From Prevotellaceae bacterium (GTDB lineage: Bacteria > Bacteroidota > Bacteroidia > Bacteroidales > Bacteroidaceae), in NCBI GenBank assembly GCA_029218445.1, contig JAQXRI010000140.1:1-49577 (forward strand): a stretch of 49,577 bases of DNA, written 5' to 3'. Shown here in pieces: positions 44,207-49,577 of the stretch. Numbering within the stretch: position 1 is the first letter of the stretch; every line of letters starts with the position of its first letter. Position numbers and translations under genes: made by a program. The notes beneath the pieces are model-generated. The model made no database searches. It was not told the origin of the DNA and saw nothing but the letters and a program-made list of their open reading frames with translations.

Positions 44207-44794
44207 ATGAAAAGAACATTATTCACCTTAGCCGTCATGCTGCTCACCATGGCAGCATTTGCACAGACGGCGAGAGAAGTGCTCGACAAGACGGCTGCCG
44301 CCCTGAGCAACAAGGGCGGAGTGACGGCAAACTTCAGCATAAGGAACGGCGTGTCGGGCAGCATTAAAATAAAGGGACGGAAGTTTCAGGCCACAACGCC
44401 GCAGGGCATCGTATGGTTTGACGGAAAGACCCAATGGACCTACGTGAAGCAGAACAACGAAGTGAACGTGAGCAACCCCACCGAAGCCGAACTGCAGGCC
44501 ATCAACCCCTACAACTTTGTATATATGTACAAAAAGGGCTACAAGGCAGAGCTGAAGGACGTGGGCAAGCTCTATCAGGTGTATCTTGTGGCCACCGACA
44601 AGGCGAAAGGCATACAGGAACTGTTTGTACGCGTTGACAAGCAAACCTTCACGCCGCAGATTCTGTCGATGCGCCAAGGCACGCAATGGACCACCATCAC
44701 CGTCAGCAATGTCAAGAAGACGAACATTGCCGACTCGGCGTTTACATTTCCGGCAAAAGATTATCCACAAGCAGAAATAGTTGACTTAAGATGA
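44207..44794 (+). CDS. Outer-membrane lipoprotein carrier LolA-like protein
   Basis: 195 residues. A signal peptide (MKRTLFTLAVMLLTMAAFAQ) is followed by the LolA beta-barrel half with FSIRNGVSGSIKIKGRKFQA and WFDGKTQWTYVKQNNEV, which match the lipid-binding sheet of LolA. Its expected role is ferrying lipoproteins across the periplasm. It begins 5 bases after ftsK and overlaps the next gene by 4 bases. The ftsK-lolA order is common in Bacteroidetes and in other Gram-negatives. Confidence 0.9.
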   Translation: MKRTLFTLAVMLLTMAAFAQTAREVLDKTAAALSNKGGVTANFSIRNGVSGSIKIKGRKFQATTPQGIVWFDGKTQWTYVKQNNEVNVSNPTEAELQAINPYNFVYMYKKGYKAELKDVGKLYQVYLVATDKAKGIQELFVRVDKQTFTPQILSMRQGTQWTTITVSNVKKTNIADSAFTFPAKDYPQAEIVDLR

Positions 44795-46272
44795 ACAAAT
44801 TGAGACTTTTCTTCATGTTGCGCCGCAACATGAAACTCAGCAACCGACGTCACCCCATGTTCGAACAGAACAAGGTGGCCGTCGTCTTTACTGCCATTGG
44901 CGTGGCCTTCATGTCGATTTATCTCATTGCCCTCGGCACCATGCTTGGCTGGGGCGCGCGCGGAGGCGACGAAGGGCTGATATTCGCCATGCTGCCCTTG
45001 TTCCTCCTGCTCGACTTCTTCATGCGCTTTGGCGGCCAGCAGCTGCCATCGCTGCTCATCAAGCCTTATCTGCTGATGCCCATACGCAAGGCTGACATCA
45101 CCGACTGCTTCATAGTCATGTCGATGCTCAGCTCGTTCAATCTGCTGTGGCTGCTTCTGCTCGTGCCCTACTTCTTCCTGGTGTGCTGCGGCGGTCTGCC
45201 CCTTGCCTCCACTATAGCCATGCTGATAGTGTGCGAGTGGCTCATCGTAATCAACGCCCTGTGGTACATGCTTGTGCGTACGCTGGTCAACCAGTCGTTA
45301 TGGTGGGTGGCAATGCCTATAGCGTGCTATGCACTGCCCATGACGCCACTGCTCATAATGGGTCCCGAAAAAGGGTTTGAGTCCATAATAGAGTTCTGCT
45401 ACGACAATCTCTATACGCTGCCTGCCATAGTGGTATATGCTGTCGTTACCATAGTGTTGTTTGCAATCAACAGCCGCCTGCAGAAGCGACTGGCCACGGC
45501 CGAGGTGGCCGCCGACGAGAAGAAGGAGGTGGGGAACACGACAAAGATGACGTTCCTCGACCGATATGGCCTGACAGGCGAATACCTGAAACTTGAAATA
45601 AAAAGCGCAATGAGAAACAAGGCGCTGCGCCAACGCTACATACAAGGTCTGGCAATCATCACCATGCTTTCGCTCATACTCGCCTTCACCGACACGTATG
45701 ACGGCATGATAGCCGTCAACCTCTGGTGCCTTTACTGCTTCGTATTCTTCGGAGCGGTCAACCTGGTTAAGATAATGGGGCCTGAGGGCAACTACATCGA
45801 CCTCTTGATGACCCATAAGGAAAACATCTACAAGATACTCAAGGCAAAATACTATTTCTTCTGTGCCGTGCTGGTCCTGCCCACTGTGCTGCTCCTGCCA
45901 CCGGTGTTGTCAGGCAGATTCTCGCCAATCATGATATTGGCCTATCTGCTAATAACCATGGGCTTGGCCTATTTCATGCTGTTCCAGTTGGCCGTGTACA
46001 ACAAAGGCTCGCTGCCGCTCAACGAGAAGATAACGTCGAAAGGCAACTTCGAGAACTCGTTGCAGCTCGTGATAGAACTGGTGGTATTCTTTGTTCCTGT
46101 GGCCATCGCCGTAACCCTGATTACCCTCTTCGGCGAAACCATCGGCTACTCGATAGTAGCGGCCATAGGCCTTGGCTTCACCGCAACCCACAACATCTGG
46201 CTGCGCAACATCTACCACCGGTTCATGCAAAGGAGATACGAAAACATTGAAGGCTTTCACGCCACAAGATAA
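44791..46272 (+). CDS. DUF5687 family integral membrane protein (ABC-2 permease-like)
   Basis: 493 residues with about 12 hydrophobic segments grouped in two halves and a cytoplasmic middle (about 225-285, KMTFLDRYGLTGEYLKLEIK). It begins MNKLRLFFMLRRNMKLSNRR, typical of DUF5687. Family members usually neighbour an ABC ATPase; none is present here, but the upstream gene is a LolA-like carrier. Function unknown. ATG 44791 overlaps lolA by 4 bases. Confidence 0.8.
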   Translation: MNKLRLFFMLRRNMKLSNRRHPMFEQNKVAVVFTAIGVAFMSIYLIALGTMLGWGARGGDEGLIFAMLPLFLLLDFFMRFGGQQLPSLLIKPYLLMPIRKADITDCFIVMSMLSSFNLLWLLLLVPYFFLVCCGGLPLASTIAMLIVCEWLIVINALWYMLVRTLVNQSLWWVAMPIACYALPMTPLLIMGPEKGFESIIEFCYDNLYTLPAIVVYAVVTIVLFAINSRLQKRLATAEVAADEKKEVGNTTKMTFLDRYGLTGEYLKLEIKSAMRNKALRQRYIQGLAIITMLSLILAFTDTYDGMIAVNLWCLYCFVFFGAVNLVKIMGPEGNYIDLLMTHKENIYKILKAKYYFFCAVLVLPTVLLLPPVLSGRFSPIMILAYLLITMGLAYFMLFQLAVYNKGSLPLNEKITSKGNFENSLQLVIELVVFFVPVAIAVTLITLFGETIGYSIVAAIGLGFTATHNIWLRNIYHRFMQRRYENIEGFHATR

Positions 46273-46286
46273 ACAACTTTTTTATT

Positions 46287-46571
46287 ATGCATTTCACAGG
46301 TATATTCATAGCTATAGGAACATTTCTTATAATTGGGGTGTTCCACCCTATCGTCATAAAGTGCGAATACTACTTCGGCACAAGCCAGTGGTGGGTGTTT
46401 TTGGTTTGCGGCCTGGCCGCAGTCATTGCAGCCCTGTTTGTCGAAGACGTCATGACCTCGGCATTGCTCGGTGTGTTTGGTGCATCGTGCCTATGGTCGA
46501 TAGGCGAACTGTTTGAACAGAAGAAGAGAGTGGAGAAAGGGTGGTTTCCGAAAAAACCAAAACGTAAGTGA
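46287..46571 (+). CDS. DUF4491 family small membrane protein
   Basis: 94 residues with three hydrophobic helices (about 4-24, 35-55, 57-75) and a basic tail (KKPKRK). It begins MHFTGIFIAIGTFLIIGVFH. I recognise it as DUF4491, a Bacteroidetes family of unknown function. It is 14 bases after the DUF5687 gene, and its stop overlaps the GTG start of rlmH. Confidence 0.82.
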   Translation: MHFTGIFIAIGTFLIIGVFHPIVIKCEYYFGTSQWWVFLVCGLAAVIAALFVEDVMTSALLGVFGASCLWSIGELFEQKKRVEKGWFPKKPKRK

Positions 46572-47038
46572 AAACCATATTAATACTCGTTGGCAAGACC
46601 AACGACAAGCACTTTCAGGCCGGCATCGACGACTATGCAGAACGCATAGCCCACTACATGCCGTTTGACATTGTAACCATTCCCGAACTGAGAAACACCA
46701 AGAACCTGAGCGAGGAACAGCAGAAGACAGCCGAAGGCGAACTGATATTGCGACAACTCCAGCCTTCCGACACCGTAGTGCTGCTCGACGAGCACGGCAA
46801 GGAGATGCGCAGCGTGGAATATGCCCGATGGCTGCAACAACGGTCGATGAACGCACGCCGACTGGTGTTCGTCATTGGAGGCCCCTACGGCTTTTCGCCT
46901 GCCGTATATTCGCGTGCCGACGAGAAACTGTCGCTTTCGCTCATGACCTTTTCACACCAAATGGTTCGCCTTATATTCACCGAACAGCTCTATAGGGCGT
47001 GTACGATAATAAAAGGCGAACCATATCATCACGAGTGA
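46568..47038 (+). CDS. rlmH: 23S rRNA (pseudouridine1915-N3)-methyltransferase
   Basis: 156 residues of the SPOUT family. LLDEHGKEMRSVEYARWL and FVIGGPYGFSPAVYSRAD form the knotted SAM site, and the C-terminal SHQMVRLIFTEQLYRA is diagnostic of RlmH. It modifies helix 69 of 23S rRNA in the assembled 70S ribosome. The start is GTG at 46568, overlapping the DUF4491 stop (GTGA). It is the last gene of the ftsK operon. Only 30 bases separate it from the convergent dipeptidase gene. Confidence 0.95.
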   Translation: MKTILILVGKTNDKHFQAGIDDYAERIAHYMPFDIVTIPELRNTKNLSEEQQKTAEGELILRQLQPSDTVVLLDEHGKEMRSVEYARWLQQRSMNARRLVFVIGGPYGFSPAVYSRADEKLSLSLMTFSHQMVRLIFTEQLYRACTIIKGEPYHHE

Positions 47039-47046
47039 ACAACTTG

Positions 47047-47067
47047 TCAACTCATCAACTCATCAAC
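47047..47067. repeat. Short TCAACTCA tandem repeat in the rlmH/dipeptidase spacer
   Basis: TCAACTCA is repeated 2.5 times between two convergent stop codons. It resembles the GTTGA-type inverted repeat at 14323-14375. Confidence 0.5.
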
Positions 47068-47068
47068 T

Positions 47069-48697
47069 TTACCTTGCCAAGAATTTGTCACCCGACTGCT
47101 TAATCAGCTCCTTGGCATATCGTGTAGGATAGCCTGGACGTGAGGGACGGTCGCCAATGCCATACTTCGACAGCTTGAACGAGCCGTCAGGATTTTCAGG
47201 CTTCACCACCATGTCGTTGTACTTTACAATGAGGTAGGTAGCCAACTGACGCCAACGGGCAATCATCTCGTCACCCTTCTTGCACGAATAGTCGTTAAGA
47301 TACTTGGCTGCCTCGGCCGGGGTCATCTGCTGCGCCTTTGCCTCAACCTCAGCTTGGAGCGCGAGATAAGAGTTGTCGAGCGAGTCGCGCACCTGCTCAA
47401 GGCTCGGGAACATCTGGGCATAACGCGGATATACCATGTTGCTCACCCAGTTGCACACCCAGAAGGCATTGTCCATGCTGAACGTTACGGCATCGGCTCC
47501 AGGAGTGTCGAAGCAGGTAGGAATCTTGGTAGCCGAGCAATACACGGGGGTATAGCACACCATGTTGGCATCGTCGTTGCCAAACCACAGCACACCGCCA
47601 ATTTCCCTTGGAAGCCACGAACGCATCTGGCTTACATATACAAAGCCCGACTGCTGAGTGCTGACAGGACGCTCGTTGAAGTAAGTCTTGCCGTCAACCT
47701 CGTAGCGCAACGGTGTAGGACGATAAGGCATCTCCCACAAACCACCGCCAATGTCGCCGTCGAGAGCAAAAGGAGTTCCCTCGTAGTGGTCGCGCATGGC
47801 CATCTCAAGGTCCTTGACGCTGAGCTTGCGGTTGGGCACAATCCACAAAGGCATTGGCTTGGCGTCGGCAACAATGCCTGCCGCATAGTCAACATAGTCG
47901 TTCATATAGTCGCAATACTTGTTGAAGAAGGTCCACACACGTGCCTCGCAGAAGCGGCGGCCACCAAAGTCTGGGGCGGCATAAACGTCGCAGAAGCTGA
48001 AGTCGGCGTCCTTGCCCGTAAACCAGCCCTTCTCGCGTGCAAACTTCACCACATTCTTCGATGCAATGCAGTTGTCCTTGTCCTTAATGTTAAATGTGCG
48101 TATGCGGCTTTGGTTGGCGTGGGCGCAGATGGCATCGTCGGGCACACGGAGCGCCACCCACACAACTCCCTTACTGCCTGCACCGCAACCCATCATCTCC
48201 ATTATCCAAGCCTCGTTGGGGTCGCAGATGGTGAAAGTCTCGCCGCCGCTGTTGTAGCCATAAGTCTCGGCAAGAGTGGTCATCACCTTAATGGCCTCAC
48301 GTGCCGTCTTCGAACGCTGCAGGCCAATGTAGATGAGCGAGCCATAGTCGAGGATGCCGGTCGAATCAACCATTTCCTCACGTCCACCAAAGGTGGTCTC
48401 TCCAATGGTAACCTGCCACTCGTTGATGTTTCCCACCACATTATAAGTCTCAGGAGCCTCTGGTATCTCACCGTAATAGCGGTTTGAATCCCAATCAACA
48501 ATGCGCCTCATCTCGCCCTTGGCATGCTTGGCGGCGGGATAGTGGCACAACGGTTGAAACATGCCATAGTCGTCGGCACTGTAGGTACACATCACCGAGC
48601 CATCGACCGAGGCTTTCTTTCCAACAATGTAGTTGGTACATGCCATGGCGTATGTTCCAGCCATAAGCACAATTGAAAGTAGAGTTTTTCTTCTCAT
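47069..48697 (-). CDS. Secreted C69-family dipeptidase (PepD-like Ntn-hydrolase)
   Basis: 542 residues. A signal peptide (MRRKTLLSIVLMAGTYAMA) ends just before C20 in CTNYIVGKKAS; in C69 peptidases this Cys becomes the N-terminal nucleophile after cleavage. Downstream are GSVMCTYSADD, FTICDPNEAWIMEMMG and GGLWEMPYRP, family landmarks. It is expected to split dipeptides in the periplasm or outside. It is monocistronic with a strong promoter match at 48724-48754. Confidence 0.92.
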   Translation of the reverse strand: MRRKTLLSIVLMAGTYAMACTNYIVGKKASVDGSVMCTYSADDYGMFQPLCHYPAAKHAKGEMRRIVDWDSNRYYGEIPEAPETYNVVGNINEWQVTIGETTFGGREEMVDSTGILDYGSLIYIGLQRSKTAREAIKVMTTLAETYGYNSGGETFTICDPNEAWIMEMMGCGAGSKGVVWVALRVPDDAICAHANQSRIRTFNIKDKDNCIASKNVVKFAREKGWFTGKDADFSFCDVYAAPDFGGRRFCEARVWTFFNKYCDYMNDYVDYAAGIVADAKPMPLWIVPNRKLSVKDLEMAMRDHYEGTPFALDGDIGGGLWEMPYRPTPLRYEVDGKTYFNERPVSTQQSGFVYVSQMRSWLPREIGGVLWFGNDDANMVCYTPVYCSATKIPTCFDTPGADAVTFSMDNAFWVCNWVSNMVYPRYAQMFPSLEQVRDSLDNSYLALQAEVEAKAQQMTPAEAAKYLNDYSCKKGDEMIARWRQLATYLIVKYNDMVVKPENPDGSFKLSKYGIGDRPSRPGYPTRYAKELIKQSGDKFLAR

Positions 48698-48723
48698 AAT
48701 ACCTTATTTATATATAACTGCGA

Positions 48724-48754
48724 CAAAGGTACAACAAAAACCGAGAATAACAAA
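48724..48754 (-). promoter_or_regulatory. Promoter of the C69 dipeptidase gene
   Basis: Minus-strand TACCTTTG (48731-48724) with TTTG (48754-48751) 19 bases upstream, about 27 bases before the ATG at 48697. Confidence 0.6.
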
Positions 48755-48921
48755 ACAAAAAGTGCAAAAGTTGCGCAAATTTACCATTTTGCGCAATAGA
48801 GGCAATTAGTATAGAATTTTTAACATTTCAAATCTCTTTGATTATCAACAACTTGCGAAAAAGTTACAGAAAGGGCATAAAAAAAACTATAAAAAAATGA
48901 ACGACATTTCAAAAAAATAGC

Positions 48922-48929
48922 TACCTTTG
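48922..48929 (+). promoter_or_regulatory. -7 box of the small lipoprotein gene
   Basis: TACCTTTG followed by CATC, perfect -7 match, about 52 bases before ATG 48982; no clear TTTG upstream. Confidence 0.5.
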
Positions 48930-48981
48930 CATCGTTTTAATAAACAAATGATTGTTTTACAGATTTAAAAGCAGAGAAAAA

Positions 48982-49158
48982 ATGAAAAAATTAGTATTCG
49001 TATTCGTAGCATTCGTAGCAGTATCTTTCGCTTCTTGTGGTAACAAGACCAATCAGGCTGCTCCCGTAGATTCTGATTCTGTAGTTGCCGTTGATAGCGC
49101 AGCTGTTGATAGCGCCGCTTGCGATAGCGCTGCTTGTGATAGCGCTGCTGCCGAGTAA
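48982..49158 (+). CDS. Tiny lipoprotein with Asp-Ser-Ala-Ala-(Val/Cys) repeats
   Basis: 58 residues. The signal MKKLVFVFVAFVAVSFASC gives a lipobox with C19. The mature chain is only about 40 residues and ends in five copies of (V/C)DSAA, two of them preceded by Cys (CDSAACDSAAAE). It has its own promoter and a very strong terminator, as for an abundant short mRNA. The function is unknown. The general style (small, acidic, Ala/Ser-rich lipoprotein) recurs in Bacteroidetes. ATG 48982 is chosen because upstream in-frame codons give no signal peptide. Confidence 0.82.
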   Translation: MKKLVFVFVAFVAVSFASCGNKTNQAAPVDSDSVVAVDSAAVDSAACDSAACDSAAAE

Positions 49159-49176
49159 TCAGCTTCGAATTGAGAG

Positions 49177-49219
49177 AAAAAAAAGAAGACGGTTGGAAAC
49201 GACGGTCTTCTTTTTTTTT
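49177..49219 (+). terminator. Strong terminator of the small lipoprotein gene
   Basis: AAAAGAAGAC (49181-49190) pairs with GTCTTCTTTT (49205-49214), followed by a run of Ts through 49219. Confidence 0.85.
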
Positions 49220-49264
49220 GCGTATCAAACACAAACAATCACAAAAGAAACCAACAGGAAGAGA

Positions 49265-49363
49265 TTGTTCCTGCTGGCCTTTCGGATGTGGATTGGCCTG
49301 TTCCTGCCAGCCCTCGGAATGCGGCTTGACCTATTCCTGCTGGCCCTCGGAATGCGGCTTGAC
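49265..49363 (-). repeat. 33-bp tandem repeat x3 across the end of the gldE-like gene
   Basis: Units at 49331-49363, 49298-49330 and 49265-49297 read, in the gldE-like frame, VKPHSEGQQE-stop, VKPHSEGWQEQ and ANPHPKGQQEQ. The stop TAG of the first unit is CAG or CAA in the other two. Confidence 0.85.
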
Positions 49364-49577
49364 GGTTACCTTGACTTTGGAGATACGATGGGACTCCATC
49401 TTCATCACTTCGAACACGAAGTCTCCATATTCGATCCGCTCCTTGAGTTGCGGAAACTCCCCCTTGATCTCCAACAACAAACCGGCCAGCGTATCTGCAT
49501 CGCCTTCAACCTCCTCGAAGGGACGGTCCTCGATATTCAATACCTTATAGAAATCGCTGAGCAACACCTTTCCTTCA
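49331..49577 (-). CDS. CorC/HlyC-family protein, GldE-like, C-terminal part (5' end beyond window)
   Basis: 81 residues are visible; the gene enters from the right edge. GDADTLAGLLLEIKGEFPQ and RIEYGDFVFEVMKMESHRIS match the C-terminal transporter-associated (CorC_HlyC) domain of membrane CBS-domain proteins, in Bacteroidetes usually annotated GldE. The full protein should have DUF21 membrane and CBS domains upstream. The tail VKPHSEGQQE is the first unit of a 33-bp repeat that continues past the stop codon. A role in gliding is not implied in non-gliding Bacteroidales. Confidence 0.82.
   Translation of the reverse strand, partial: EGKVLLSDFYKVLNIEDRPFEEVEGDADTLAGLLLEIKGEFPQLKERIEYGDFVFEVMKMESHRISKVKVTVKPHSEGQQE

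Noticed and set aside
1..49577. tRNA, rRNA, insertion sequences, prophage, restriction or toxin-antitoxin genes
   Set aside because: Intergenic spaces are short and none contains a cloverleaf-like sequence or rRNA that I can see; no transposase, integrase, methylase or toxin motifs were recognised.

Overview
The window reads as chromosomal DNA of a Bacteroidales bacterium, most likely Prevotellaceae. The evidence is the promoter style (a -7 box TAnnTTTG, with TTTG about 19-20 bases upstream where a partner box is visible), weak Shine-Dalgarno use, Bacteroidetes-restricted families (DUF4421, DUF4491, DUF5687, a GldE-like CorC protein, a hybrid two-component regulator with an AraC output domain, a DUF4369-like/TlpA lipoprotein), the korDABC order with a small TPR gene in front, and the de novo GDP-fucose genes. 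The species cannot be named from sequence alone. Nearly all of the window is coding. I see no rRNA, tRNA, insertion sequence, prophage, integrase or CRISPR array.

Layout. 1-5.8 kb: the end of an aminotransferase gene, a LolC/E-type permease and two tandem paralogous fatty-acid CoA ligases. 5.8-13.3 kb: a polyprenol-phosphate mannosyltransferase-like gene, mfd, an SSS symporter and a compact hybrid sensor regulator. 13.3-13.7 kb: a 400-base gap with a promoter-like box and a strong terminator that may frame a small RNA. 13.7-21.1 kb: HAD phosphatase, gpx-trxB (thiol peroxide defence), rpmE2, udk plus a histidine phosphatase, a repeat-rich secreted protein, an aldose-epimerase relative and a DUF4421 protein. 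21.3-26.6 kb: ffh, folD, a small TPR protein and the four-subunit 2-oxoacid:ferredoxin oxidoreductase. 26.6-31.6 kb: the cobalamin nucleotide-loop genes cobU-cobT-cobS and cobC on the minus strand, interrupted by a sensor kinase on the plus strand. 31.7-37.1 kb: rpsA and manC-gmd-fcl (mannose-1-P to GDP-L-fucose). 37.3-41.6 kb: a TlpA lipoprotein, then exonuclease, rRNA methyltransferase and tilS. 41.7-47.0 kb: a tight plus-strand operon ftsK-lolA-DUF5687-DUF4491-rlmH. 47.1-49.6 kb: a C69 dipeptidase, a tiny repeat lipoprotein and the 3' end of a gldE/corC-like gene.

The genes are mostly housekeeping. I did not find a clear new defence, mobile or biosynthetic system. The signals most worth following are: (1) a dispersed GGTAGAG inverted-repeat element at 25.96 and 38.40 kb, the second copy supplying the last codons and stop of tilS; (2) a 33-bp, 11-codon repeat array running through the stop codon of the gldE-like gene, where the stop differs from the sister units by a CAG-to-TAG change; (3) a candidate small RNA at 13.47-13.60 kb; (4) an orphan sensor kinase inside the cobalamin cluster; (5) a hybrid regulator without a periplasmic sensor; (6) a secreted protein carrying two unrelated arrays with the same 27-nt period.
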